Shown here: positions 16,158-25,200 of the stretch, piece by piece
Numbering within the stretch: the first letter of the stretch is position 1
How the letters are laid out: each line of letters opens with the position of its first letter
Assembly: GCA_934140575.1 (NCBI GenBank)
Contig: CAKPBJ010000001.1
Span: 124,001-188,000 of the forward strand
DNA length: 64,000 nt
DNA from: an uncultured Bacilli bacterium
GTDB lineage: Bacteria; Bacillota_I; Bacilli_A; RF39; UBA660
Reading direction: 5' to 3'
Program-made: the position numbers and the translations under genes
The notes under the pieces: model-generated
The model's database searches: none
The model's input: the letters and a program-made list of their open reading frames with translations, nothing else
Told to the model about the DNA's origin: nothing

Positions 16158-16943
16158 TGGTGCTCCACATTTTGAACAAATGTGTCCTTCTACTTTAGCT
16201 CCACAATTATAGCAGAACTTGTTTTTCTGGTTAATATTAAAACTAGTTGATGATATCTCATTTAATTTTCTAATTGAAATTGTATATAATATTATAATAA
16301 ATATTATAAATACATATACTAAAATTTTTATATTTGACATTAAGCAATAATCATATATACCGTGTAAAATTGTTGGTATTATTATACTAAGTGCTATATT
16401 TCTTTTTTCTAATTGGTTATTTTCTTTTGATTGAAATTTTTTTGCTAAACATAAGTAATAGCCCATAAATATTGCATCACAAGCGTGTCCTGGTACTGCA
16501 GATAACGCTCTCATTAACGCTGTTGTGAAATTTCTTGTTCCAAATACGTAAATTATATTTTCAAAGAATGCAAATCCTAAAGATACAAATACTGAATAGA
16601 CCATGATATCGAATATTTCATCAAACTCTTTATTATTATAGCCTTTAAAATATACCATGACCCATTTGCATAGTTCTTCTACTAGTGCAACTCCTATAAA
16701 TGAATATAGTAGTATATCAAGAAATGAACTATCTTTTGTAAATTCCATAAATGGAAAAAATACCTCTAATATATCTGATACTCCAATAACTAAGAAGCAA
16801 GAAACTATTCCTAATAAAAAAAACTGAATTAATAATGTGAATGGTTCTTTTTTCCTGTCTTTACGATAGACAATCATGAGAATTATTATTACTGGGAGTG
16901 CTGCTAAAAAGAATAAAATCGATGTCATATCAAAGCCAATCAT
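16149..16943 (-). CDS. PrsW-family intramembrane protease with C-terminal zinc ribbon
   Basis: The 264-residue product has about seven helices and the PrsW/CAAX-type signature: VALVEELCKW (EE motif, near residue 90), FAFFENIIYV, the PGHACDA segment and HGIYDYCL. PrsW-type glutamic intramembrane proteases cleave membrane anti-sigma factors. An unusual C-terminal extension contains CYNCGAKVEGHICSKCG, a zinc ribbon with four cysteines, after a short linker. The start has an AGGAGTGAT site. No anti-sigma gene is nearby, so the substrate is unknown. Confidence 0.85.
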   Translation of the reverse strand: MIGFDMTSILFFLAALPVIIILMIVYRKDRKKEPFTLLIQFFLLGIVSCFLVIGVSDILEVFFPFMEFTKDSSFLDILLYSFIGVALVEELCKWVMVYFKGYNNKEFDEIFDIMVYSVFVSLGFAFFENIIYVFGTRNFTTALMRALSAVPGHACDAIFMGYYLCLAKKFQSKENNQLEKRNIALSIIIPTILHGIYDYCLMSNIKILVYVFIIFIIILYTISIRKLNEISSTSFNINQKNKFCYNCGAKVEGHICSKCGAPQD

Positions 16944-17043
16944 TTATCATCACTCCTATCTAGTCATAGTATATCATGATTTATTTAATTTAGTATTTTT
17001 TTGGAGGATTTATTTTTTTGATTGACACACTCAATTTAAAAAC

Positions 17044-17069
17044 AAAAAAAGCAATCAAACGATTGCTTT
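17044..17069 (-). terminator. Terminator of tRNA-Arg
   Basis: A perfect 9-bp stem (17048-17056 with 17061-17069, 4-nt loop) and a U-run follow the tRNA end by about 10 nt. Confidence 0.85.
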
Positions 17070-17078
17070 ATGTCTAAA

Positions 17079-17155
17079 TGGTGTCCTGGAGGCGACTCGA
17101 ACGCCTGACCGATCGCTTAGAAGGCGATTGCTCTATCCAGCTGAGCTACCAAGAC
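17079..17155 (-). tRNA. tRNA-Arg (anticodon UCU)
   Basis: The minus strand folds into a full cloverleaf: acceptor GTCTTGG with CCAGGAC, D arm GCTC/GAGC, anticodon stem ATCGC/GCGAT with loop CTTCTAA (anticodon TCT), and T arm AGGCG/CGCCT with TTCGAGT. CCA is encoded. It has its own promoter and terminator and would read AGA/AGG codons, which are the main Arg codons in such AT-rich genomes. Confidence 0.97.
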
Positions 17156-17175
17156 ATTTCCAACTGACATCTACG

Positions 17176-17204
17176 ATTATACAATAAAAGCACTTGTATT
17201 TCAA
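17176..17204 (-). promoter_or_regulatory. Promoter of tRNA-Arg
   Basis: The minus strand reads TTGAAA (17199-17204), a 17-nt spacer, TATAAT (17176-17181). The -35 lies inside the terminator stem of the upstream gerM-like gene. Confidence 0.85.
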
Positions 17205-17212
17205 GTACTTTT
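17186..17212 (-). terminator. Terminator of the gerM-like gene, overlapping the tRNA promoter
   Basis: An 11-bp stem with one G-U pair (17186-17196 with 17202-17212, 5-nt loop) ends in a U-rich tract on the minus strand. The hairpin covers the -35 and part of the spacer of the tRNA-Arg promoter. Confidence 0.7.
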
Positions 17213-17234
17213 TTCAAATTTCCTATATATATTT

Positions 17235-18128
17235 TCATTCATTTGTAATCATATCTACTCTTTTTGAATTAGTTTCGAAGCAAACTACGTTTACATTATA
17301 GTTATCAAATACTGAGTAAGCTATTGTTTTCATTATATTTTTTGATACTTCATCATTACTATCTATTAAATATTCATTGAAGTTTAGATACAAGACATTT
17401 CCTTCTTCTCTATAATTAATTAGCTTGGCATTATCATTTAAATAACTAATTAAATTATTATTATTTTCTTTTAATTCATCTATTATTATTTCTATCTTTT
17501 CTCTTGTATCATTTAAATACTTTGTGACTGGTACAAAATAGGTTTTATTATCAATCTTATCTACATAATATATAACTACTCTATTTATATCATATCTACT
17601 ATTAAATAAAAATTCATTATTAATTCCTATATTTTTATTTAATACTTCGTTATATCCTTCTATTGGTTTTCCTTCAACTTGTAGCATTATATTATCTATA
17701 TCTTTTATCTCTAATAATGAATATACTAGACCTGTTATGACAAGTTGTTTATTTGCCGTACTTAAAAACTCTTTTGATAAGTCAACTATTAAGGTATTGT
17801 TTTCTAATTTATAATTTAATATCTTTGTATTTTTTGGGATATATGTTTTTAATCCTACTGGGGTTTTATTATTAGTTATTGTTAGATATTTAATTATACT
17901 TTCTATTTCTTTATTTTTTTTATTATTTATAAATACTTTTGTTTTTACTAGTAAGTTATTTTTATTTAATAAATATATATTGTTTGTAGTTAGATTTGTT
18001 ATATCATCTATTTCTACGTTTGTTCTTAAGACATTAGAATTAGAAGTTGTTTTTAATGTGAATATTGTTAATATTATGAACATTGTAATTGTTGTATTAA
18101 ATATTTTTTTTATTATTTTAGTACGCAT
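17235..18128 (-). CDS. GerM-like spore germination/sporulation protein
   Basis: The 297-residue product has an N-terminal membrane anchor or signal peptide (residues 10-26) and two copies of a GerMN-type domain, about residues 60-160 and 190-290. The first has the typical LIVDLSKEFL followed by TGLVYSLLEIKDI and VQVEGKP-like LQVEGKP; the second has LYLNFNEYL and IAYSVFDNYNV. In Bacillus, GerM sits in the space between mother cell and forespore and helps hold the engulfment complex. It lies next to a gerE-like gene and a spoIIIAH-like gene. A sigmaE-type -10 (CATACAAT) precedes it. Confidence 0.85.
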   Translation of the reverse strand: MRTKIIKKIFNTTITMFIILTIFTLKTTSNSNVLRTNVEIDDITNLTTNNIYLLNKNNLLVKTKVFINNKKNKEIESIIKYLTITNNKTPVGLKTYIPKNTKILNYKLENNTLIVDLSKEFLSTANKQLVITGLVYSLLEIKDIDNIMLQVEGKPIEGYNEVLNKNIGINNEFLFNSRYDINRVVIYYVDKIDNKTYFVPVTKYLNDTREKIEIIIDELKENNNNLISYLNDNAKLINYREEGNVLYLNFNEYLIDSNDEVSKNIMKTIAYSVFDNYNVNVVCFETNSKRVDMITNE

Positions 18129-18143
18129 TTTATCACCTAAATA

Positions 18144-18151
18144 ATTGTATG
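18144..18151 (-). promoter_or_regulatory. SigmaE-type -10 before the gerM-like gene
   Basis: The minus strand reads CATACAAT, the consensus sigmaE -10, 15 nt before the start codon. No clear -35 is seen at the expected spacing, so this is a half-supported promoter. Confidence 0.4.
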
Positions 18152-18176
18152 AAAAAACGTACTAAAAAAGTACGTT
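18152..18176 (-). terminator. Terminator of the gerE-like gene
   Basis: A perfect 8-bp stem (18156-18163 with 18169-18176, 5-nt loop) is followed by U residues on the minus strand and overlaps the stop codon at 18175. Confidence 0.8.
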
Positions 18177-18378
18177 AAATAGATATTTCATTTAGTTTTA
18201 ATAATTCTACGACTGCTGCTGCTCTTCCCTTTACTCCTAGTTTTTGCATTACATTAGAGATATGATTTCTAACTGTCTTTTCTGAAATATTTAGTTTATC
18301 TGAAATATCTTTTGTTGAATAGTTATCAATTAATAAATTAAATATTTCTTTTTCTCTAGGAGTTAAAATATTATTCAT
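18175..18378 (-). CDS. gerE: GerE-like LuxR-type DNA-binding regulator
   Basis: The 67-residue product is a bare LuxR-type helix-turn-helix: LTPREKEIFNLL, DISDKLNISEKTVRNHISNVMQKLGV. There is no receiver or ligand domain, which is the form of GerE, the last mother-cell regulator that tunes sigmaK-dependent coat genes. Its neighbours are gerM-like and spoIIIAH-like genes; gerE and gerM are also close in Bacillus. A sigmaK-type promoter lies directly upstream. It is a few residues shorter than the 74-residue Bacillus protein. Confidence 0.85.
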   Translation of the reverse strand: MNNILTPREKEIFNLLIDNYSTKDISDKLNISEKTVRNHISNVMQKLGVKGRAAAVVELLKLNEISI

Positions 18379-18392
18379 TTAATCACCTAAAA

Positions 18393-18419
18393 TATTCTAT
18401 GATGCTATTTATATTTAGT
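18393..18419 (-). promoter_or_regulatory. SigmaK-type promoter of the gerE-like gene
   Basis: The minus strand reads AC (18418-18419), exactly 16 nt, CATAGAATA (18393-18401), an exact match to AC-N16-CATAnnnTA. GerE is known to be sigmaK-dependent in Bacillus. Confidence 0.65.
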
Positions 18420-18424
18420 GTGGG

Positions 18425-18919
18425 TTATTGTTTTTGAAATTTTACTGTTATATTTAATTTTTGATCGTTATTATTTTGAATTGCTCTCATTATGTTGTTT
18501 GCAAGTTGTTTATTTTGTTCTTTAGAGATACATACTGCTTCTACATCTTGATTATCTATTTTTATGAAGCAATCTAGGTTTAAGTCTTTTTTTATTACTT
18601 TTTCTATTTTTTCTTCTCTTCCTTGGACTTCATTTAAATATTTTAATTGTTCATAAATATTATTTTTTTCTTCTGTTTTTATTGTTGCCTCTGTCAGTTG
18701 TGTTTCTAGTTTATCTTGTGTTTCTTTTCTTGTTTCTTCTAAACTTACTCTTAGTGCTTTAAGTGAGTTTTCTTCTTCTATTTGAGCTGTTGGTTCTTCT
18801 TTTGTTTCTTTTACTGTTATATTTTCTAAGATATTGCTTGGTAATGTTACGTAGTATACCCCTAGAATTAATATTAAACAAAAAAGGGTAAAGAACCATA
18901 AATTACTTTTATTAATCAT
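18425..18919 (-). CDS. SpoIIIAH-like stage III sporulation protein
   Basis: The 164-residue product has a short basic N-terminus, one membrane helix (about residues 6-24, LWFFTLFCLILILGVYY), a charged coiled-coil middle and a C-terminal ring-building-motif-like domain (LDCFIKIDNQDVEAVCIS to NITVKF). This is the layout of SpoIIIAH, the mother-cell partner of forespore SpoIIQ. In model species it is the last gene of the spoIIIA operon; here it stands apart next to gerE-like and gerM-like genes. The ATG at 18919 has a GGAGG site, so the longer frame to 18934 is not used. A sigmaE-type promoter lies upstream. Confidence 0.85.
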   Translation of the reverse strand: MINKSNLWFFTLFCLILILGVYYVTLPSNILENITVKETKEEPTAQIEEENSLKALRVSLEETRKETQDKLETQLTEATIKTEEKNNIYEQLKYLNEVQGREEKIEKVIKKDLNLDCFIKIDNQDVEAVCISKEQNKQLANNIMRAIQNNNDQKLNITVKFQKQ

Positions 18920-18941
18920 TAGTGATTCCTCCAATCATTAA

Positions 18942-18969
18942 ACTTTATGATAAAAAAAATAGAATATGC
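18942..18969 (-). promoter_or_regulatory. SigmaE-type promoter of the spoIIIAH-like gene
   Basis: The minus strand reads GCATATT (18963-18969), 13 nt, CATAAAGT (18942-18949), close to the sigmaE pattern. The -35 is inside the loop and right arm of the terminator of the upstream gene. Confidence 0.55.
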
Positions 18970-18983
18970 GAGATATTCTATTT
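18952..18983 (-). terminator. Terminator of the DUF5684-like gene
   Basis: A perfect 11-bp stem (18957-18967 with 18973-18983, 5-nt loop) with an eight-base U-run on the minus strand. The stop codon at 18982 is in the stem. Confidence 0.88.
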
Positions 18984-19767
18984 AATTAACTTTTGTTCCA
19001 CAATTTGGACAGAAGATATCACCGTCTGTTAGTTTACTTCCACAATTAGGACAGAATTTATTTGTGTTTTGTTGAACATTTATTGAACTAGGTATATCAC
19101 CTAATGTTTCTATTGGTTTACTTTGTGTAAGATTTTGATTTACTACTTCTTGATTTTGTGTGTTATTCATTTGTTCTGTTTGGTTAACTTTAGATTGTTC
19201 GGTATTTTGATTATTATTTGCATAATTTGTTGTTTGGTGTCCATTAGTGTTAATATTACTATTTTTATTTACATTTAATGTATCTAATATGAAATCCATT
19301 ACTGGATCTTTTTCTTTATTTTTACCAATATATTCTGATTTACCAAACGCTAACATTGGTAATGTTATTTCTGGGAAAAATACTGTTAATATTCCAAATG
19401 ATTTATCTTTTCCAAAGCTTTTTGCTAAACTTAGGGAATATACTACATTGAAATATAATGAGTTTAGACTAACTAGCCATGATAATGATATCACTACAAA
19501 GTTGCCTTCAAGTACTTGCTTTATAAATAAATATAGTGCTTGTACAACTAGTAATTCTATTACCCAATATGGGCTTAATCCTACTACTTCGCAAAGTGTC
19601 CATTTATTATAGAATGGGATAAGTGCTTTCCATCCTTCTTCATTTGCTTTTGTTAATATTTTCCAATTACTTATTACAATTATTACTAAAATTGCTATAA
19701 CGATTGCTAAAACAATTAGAAAAAAGCCTATTGCTAATGATGCTATTAGCGCAGTTAAACTTGCCAT
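18982..19767 (-). CDS. Membrane protein with C-terminal zinc ribbon, DUF5684-like
   Basis: The 261-residue product has an N-terminal hydrophobic helix (13-35), the segment GWKALIPFYNKWTL typical of DUF5684-type membrane proteins, two or three more helices to residue 145, a long Asn/Gln-rich linker (165-230), and a zinc ribbon CPNCGSKLTDGDIFCPNCG. The function of the family is unknown to me. It is the last gene of a run that includes a PLP enzyme and an SDR; the gap to the upstream stop is 6 nt and the ribosome site is weak, so it may depend on coupling. Confidence 0.8.
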   Translation of the reverse strand: MASLTALIASLAIGFFLIVLAIVIAILVIIVISNWKILTKANEEGWKALIPFYNKWTLCEVVGLSPYWVIELLVVQALYLFIKQVLEGNFVVISLSWLVSLNSLYFNVVYSLSLAKSFGKDKSFGILTVFFPEITLPMLAFGKSEYIGKNKEKDPVMDFILDTLNVNKNSNINTNGHQTTNYANNNQNTEQSKVNQTEQMNNTQNQEVVNQNLTQSKPIETLGDIPSSINVQQNTNKFCPNCGSKLTDGDIFCPNCGTKVN

Positions 19768-19773
19768 ATACTA

Positions 19774-21021
19774 CTACTTTTTTATCCTTTCTACAGCTTT
19801 CATTAATCCTAGTTTACCATATGGATATGTTAATGCTCCTTGCATATAGGCAATGTATGGTGCTCTTACTGGTCCATCACATGATAATTCTATTGATGAA
19901 CCTTGAGTAAATGAACCACTTGCCATAACAATTTTATCTACATAGCCTGGTGTTTCTACTGGTTCTACAACTGCATCAGCGTCTATTGCTGAACCTTCTT
20001 GTATACCTCTCGTAAATTCAATTAATTTATTTGCGTCTCTAAATATTATATTTTGAACTATATCTGTTCTTGGTTCTTTATATGTTGGTTCTACTTCGTA
20101 GCCTAATTTTTCTAATACTCTACTTGTTAGAACTGCTGTTTTTAGAGCTGATGCTACTACACTTGGAGCCATATATATACCTTGTAATATTTGTCTATTG
20201 ATACCTAAGCTTGGTCCTACTTCTCTACCTTCTCCTGGTAATGTTAATCTTTCTGCTGCTAGTTCTACTAAGTCATGGCGACCAGCAATATATGCACCAT
20301 TAGGAGCAATACCTCCACCTAAATTTTTTATAAGTGAACCTACCATTATATCAGCACCTACTGCAGTTGGTTCTTTTTCACTTACAAATTCACAATAACA
20401 GTTATCTACCATTACTATTATATTTTTATCTATTTCTTTTATTAATTTAATTACTTTTTCGACTTTATGAATATCAATACTTTTTCTTGTTGAATAGCCT
20501 TTACTTCTTTGGATTTCTATTACTTTTACTTTGTTATTTTCTAAGTATTCTTTTATTTTTTCATAATCAAAGTCATTGTCTACTAATTCTATTTGATCAT
20601 ATTTTACTCCAAAACTTTGAAGAGATGAGCTATTTTCTTTTATTCCTATTACTTCATCTAATGTATCATATGGTTTTCCACTAATACTTAATAGTTTATC
20701 TCCTGGTCTTAATAGTGCAAAGAAACATACATTAAGTGCATGAGAACCTGATATGAATTGATTTCTTACTAAGGCATCTTCTGCTCCTAGAACATCTCTA
20801 AATACTTTTTCTATTACTTCTCTTCCATAGTCTCCATAACCATAACCTGTTGTTTGATTAAAACATGATTCAGAAACATGATTTTTATGAAAAGCATTTA
20901 ATACTTTTAAACTATTATAATTACATAGTTCATCTATTTTTTCAAATTCATTTAAACATTCTTTTTCTGATTCGTTTATTAGTTCTACTGTTTCATTACT
21001 TATTCCTAATTCGTTATACAT
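19774..21021 (-). CDS. Methionine gamma-lyase-family PLP enzyme (YnbB-like)
   Basis: The 415-residue product matches the Met_gamma_lyase/aluminium-resistance family (YnbB in Bacillus): TGYGYGDYGRE near residue 60, FISGSHALN, the aspartate strand VMVDNCYCEF that holds the PLP ring nitrogen, and the lysine in GSLIKNLGGG that forms the Schiff base. These enzymes are thought to act on sulphur amino acids by gamma- or beta-elimination, but the physiological substrate is not settled. The start has a weak GAAGTGG site. It lies 14 nt after an SDR gene. Confidence 0.9.
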   Translation of the reverse strand: MYNELGISNETVELINESEKECLNEFEKIDELCNYNSLKVLNAFHKNHVSESCFNQTTGYGYGDYGREVIEKVFRDVLGAEDALVRNQFISGSHALNVCFFALLRPGDKLLSISGKPYDTLDEVIGIKENSSSLQSFGVKYDQIELVDNDFDYEKIKEYLENNKVKVIEIQRSKGYSTRKSIDIHKVEKVIKLIKEIDKNIIVMVDNCYCEFVSEKEPTAVGADIMVGSLIKNLGGGIAPNGAYIAGRHDLVELAAERLTLPGEGREVGPSLGINRQILQGIYMAPSVVASALKTAVLTSRVLEKLGYEVEPTYKEPRTDIVQNIIFRDANKLIEFTRGIQEGSAIDADAVVEPVETPGYVDKIVMASGSFTQGSSIELSCDGPVRAPYIAYMQGALTYPYGKLGLMKAVERIKK

Positions 21022-21035
21022 TTTTCCACTTCTTT

Positions 21036-21779
21036 CTAATTATTATATTTTCCACCATCTACTCTAATTATTGTATCATTTATATATGATGCTTTTGTAC
21101 TTGATAAAAACATTACAACTTTACTTATTTCTTCTGGCTCAGCAAATCTTCCTAGTAAGATTTTTTTATTTTCTTCTTGAATTTGTTCTATACTTAAATC
21201 TTTATTCATTGGTGTTTTAACCCAACCTGGACAAATACAGTTAACTGTAATGAATGGAGCAAGTTCTCTTGCAAAGTTATGAGTTAGAGAAATTACTCCT
21301 GCTTTTGAGGCATCATAGTCACAACTTTCTGGATAATATGTGTCTATGGCATTTGTAGATGAGATATTTATTATTTTACCACATTTTTGGTCTAACATCA
21401 CGCGTGATGTATATTTACTTACTAAATATGTACCAATTAAATTGACATCTAGTACTCTTTTAAATTCTTTAATATTTTTATCCATTAATAAGCTATCTCT
21501 GCTTACACTAGCATTATTTACCAAAATATCAATTCCACCAAATACTTCTACTATTTTATTAATCATTTCTTCTACTTCTTCTTCTTTTGAAATATCACAT
21601 TTTATTACAAGTGTTTCTACATCATATTTTTCTTTTATTTCTTTTTCTAAAGAAAGTGCTTCATCTTCATGATGACAGTAATTTATTACAACATTTACTC
21701 CGGCTTTTGCGAAGTCTTCTATACAGCTTTTCCCAATACCTCTATTACTTCCTGTAACTAGTGCTACCTTTCTTTTCAT
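21036..21779 (-). CDS. Short-chain dehydrogenase/reductase, FabG-like
   Basis: The 247-residue product is a classical SDR: the cofactor loop TGSNRGIGKS at residues 9-18, NNAS, the catalytic serine in NISSTNAID, and the Y-x-x-x-K pair in YDASKAG, ending in the C-terminal IRVDGG. It is close in form to 3-oxoacyl-ACP reductases, but there is no fatty acid synthesis gene nearby, so the substrate is open. It sits 4 nt after the 140-residue gene and 14 nt before the PLP enzyme, which suggests a shared pathway. Confidence 0.88.
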   Translation of the reverse strand: MKRKVALVTGSNRGIGKSCIEDFAKAGVNVVINYCHHEDEALSLEKEIKEKYDVETLVIKCDISKEEEVEEMINKIVEVFGGIDILVNNASVSRDSLLMDKNIKEFKRVLDVNLIGTYLVSKYTSRVMLDQKCGKIINISSTNAIDTYYPESCDYDASKAGVISLTHNFARELAPFITVNCICPGWVKTPMNKDLSIEQIQEENKKILLGRFAEPEEISKVVMFLSSTKASYINDTIIRVDGGKYNN

Positions 21780-21783
21780 ATTA

Positions 21784-22206
21784 TCAGCTCCAATTTTCTT
21801 CTAAGTTTTTTATATATATTTCCAATTCTTTTTCTTTTGCATTTACTAATGCTGAATATACTTTACCTTCTTCTACATAAATTACTGTCGGTTCTTCTAT
21901 ATCATCTCTTGAATACTGTAATTTAGTCATTATTTTTAAATAGTTTGATGCTTCACTACTATCTATTATTTGATAATCTAATCTTTTATTATTAAGGACA
22001 TTTGTTACTTCTTTTAAATTCTTTTTATCTTTATTAGTAACGATTATAAAGAATGTTTCTTTATTTTCTATTCTTTTTATTATTGGTGGGTCATTACTAT
22101 CATTAAATTTATTTATAAAGATAAATACTGCTGGTATAAAAAATAATAGTACTACTGCTATTCCAAATATAAATCTTTTTTTTAATTCATTTGCTTCTTC
22201 TGACAT
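21784..22206 (-). CDS. Membrane-anchored small protein with thioredoxin-like fold but no CxxC
   Basis: The 140-residue product has a charged N-terminus, one membrane helix (about residues 12-30) and an outside domain. The domain starts TFFIIVTNKDKKNL and has EEPTVIYVEEGKV, which resembles the strand, cis-proline and second strand of a thioredoxin-like fold. No CxxC motif or any cysteine is present, so it could not act as an oxidoreductase. It is first in a run with an SDR and a PLP enzyme. The fold assignment is tentative. Confidence 0.65.
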   Translation of the reverse strand: MSEEANELKKRFIFGIAVVLLFFIPAVFIFINKFNDSNDPPIIKRIENKETFFIIVTNKDKKNLKEVTNVLNNKRLDYQIIDSSEASNYLKIMTKLQYSRDDIEEPTVIYVEEGKVYSALVNAKEKELEIYIKNLEENWS

Positions 22207-22264
22207 ATTTTCACCCGATTAATTATTCTATTATATTAGTATTTTATCATACATTTTTCATATT

Positions 22265-22292
22265 AAAAAGAAAGAGTTTATTTTACTCTTTC
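22265..22292 (-). terminator. Terminator of ileS
   Basis: A perfect 8-bp stem (22270-22277 with 22285-22292) contains the ileS stop codon in its 7-nt loop and is followed by a U-run on the minus strand. Confidence 0.85.
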
Positions 22293-25200
22293 TACTTTAA
22301 TATATGCTTCTTCGTCGTTTAAATCATATTTATCTTTTAGGTCTATATCTTTTATTAATTCGTCTCCTAGAACTTCTCCCATAACATAATCTTTATATTT
22401 AGTTAACATTCTTTCTATTTTATCTGTTCCATTATAGTATACTTTAATATGATCTGTTATTACGAAGTCTGCATCTTTTCTTAGTGATTGTACTTTTCTT
22501 ACGAATTCACGAGCAAGGCCTTCTAATATTAAGTCATCTGTAAGTTCAGTGTCTAGTACTACTATTGTTCTATTGTTACTAGTTGATGCATATCCTTCTT
22601 TTTGTTTAATAGAAATTAGTGTGTTTTCACTGTTTAATTCAAAGTCTTCTCCTGCTAGTTTTATTGTAAGTCCTTTTTCTGAAATTTCACTTATTTCATT
22701 ACTTGTTAGTTTAGATATAGCTTCTTGTAGTTCTTTAATTTTTGGACCTAGTGTTTTACCTAATACTTTGAAGTTTGGTTTTACAATGTATTCTAGATAT
22801 TGAGTCATATCTTCTTTGAATTCTACTTCTTTTACATTTAATTCTTCTTTTATTACTGGTAGTAAGTCACCTATAATTATTTCATCACCTTTTGGTAACA
22901 TTAATTTACTAATTGGTTGTCTTACTTTTATGTTTACTTCTTCACGAGCAAATCTTCCTAGTGAACATACATCTCTTACTAAATCCATTCTCTCTTCGGC
23001 AGTTTCATTTACTAAATCCATATTTTCTACTGGGAAGTTGCTTAAATGAATTGATTCTTCATTTGTAAGTTTTGTATAAATTTCTTCTGTAAGATATGGT
23101 GTAAGTGGAGCACATAATTTACATAGAGTAACTAGTGCTTCATATGTTGTTAGATATACTGCTTTTTTACTTTCTGTAAGTTCTGAGTCCCAGAATCTTC
23201 TTCTATTACTTCTAATGTACCAGTTTGAGAAGTCATCATTTAAGAATGGTACTATTAATTTAGCTACTTTATTTAAATCGAATTCTTCATAAGCGTCTTT
23301 TACGTTTTTAACTAATTTATTTAATTTAGAAATTAACCATTTATCAATTAATTCTCTATCTTCTACATCAATATAATATTCTCTTGGATCAATGTTATCT
23401 GCGTTTGCATACATTTCAAAGAATGAATATAGGTTTTTCATAGTTGATGTATATTTTGAATATACTTCTTTTACACCGTTAACACTAAATCTTAATGGAG
23501 TCCATACAGGTGATACATATGCCATATAGAATCTTATTGTATCTGCTCCATATTCTGTCATTATTTGAATTGGGTCAATTATATTTCCAACTGATTTTGA
23601 CATTTTCTTTCCATGTTCATCTAACATCATGTCATTTACAACTACATTTTTAAAACTTGATTCTCCTGAAATGATTGTTGAAATTACTAGTAATACATAG
23701 AACCAACCTCTTGTTTGGTCTACTCCTTCAGCTATGAAGTCTGCTGGGAATTGGTCTTTAAATTTATCTTGATTTTCAAATGGATAATGCCATTGTGCGT
23801 AAGGCATAGAACCACTGTCGAACCATACATCTAATACATCTTTTACACGAGTCATTTGTTTATGACATTCTGGACAATCTAGGTGTAAATCATCTACATA
23901 TGGTCTATGTAATTCTACTTTTGTTACATCAACGTCTTCTACTACTTTTTCTTGTAATTCTTCAAGTGAACCAATTACTTCACGATGTCCACAAGAACAT
24001 TCCCAGATTGGTAATGGGCATCCCCAATATCTATTTCTTGAAATTCCCCAATCAACCATATTTTCTAGCCAGTTAGCGAAACGTTTTGTTCCAACAAATT
24101 CTGGATACCAGTTTACTTTTTTATTTGCTTCAATTATTTCATTTTTGTATGCTGTTGTTTTTACATACCATGCTGGTTTTGCATAGTAGATTAATGGTTG
24201 TTTACATCTCCAACAATGTGGATAGTCATGTGTTAATTTAATCTTTTTAAATAATTTGTCTTCACTCTTTAAATATTTAATAATATCAATTTCAAGTTCT
24301 TTGTCTGTTACTAGGCGACCTTTCCAAGGACCTTCTGTGTAGCAACCATCTTTTCCTACTGGATTTATAAATGTTATTCCATTTTCACGACATACTCTGT
24401 TATCGTCTTCACCATAAGCTGGAGCAATGTGTACAATTCCTGTACCATCTTCTGCAGTTACATAATTGTCGGCAAGTACTTGGAATGCTTTTCCTTCTAC
24501 TTTTGCAAATGGAAGTAGTTGTTCATATTCCATTCCTACTAAATCTGTTCCTTTATATGTTTCAAGTACTTCTGCTTCTTCTCCAACAACCTTGTCTTTT
24601 AAACTTTCTGCTACTATGAATTTATATCCTTGAGAATCAACTTTTACATAAGTTAAGTCTGGGTTTACACATAGTGCTAGGTTTGCCATTAATGTCCATG
24701 GTGTTGTTGTCCAAACTAAGAAATATACATCTTCGTCTTTTTTCTTAAATGGAACGATAACTGTATTTACTGAATCTTCTTGGTATCCTTGAGCAACTTC
24801 ATTTGAACTTAATTCAGTACCACATCTTGGACAGTATGGTAAAACTTTATTTCCATGATAGATAAGTCCTTTTTTATCCATTTCTTTGATTATCCACCAT
24901 TCTGATTCAATATATTCATTATCACATGTTACATATGGATGTTCACAATCAATGAATTGTCCCATCATATCAGTTACTTTTTTTACTTCATCGATATTTG
25001 ATGCTGTTTCTTTATTACATTCTTTACAGAAGTTTTCTACTCCAAATTTTTCAATGTCTGATTTAGATTTAAAACCTAGCTTTTTTTCTACATTAACTTC
25101 AATTGGTAAACCATGAGTATCAAGTCCTATTTTTCTAAGAACTCTATAGCCATTCATTGTTTTATATTTACAAAAAGCGTCTTTTATAGTTTTTGCGAAC

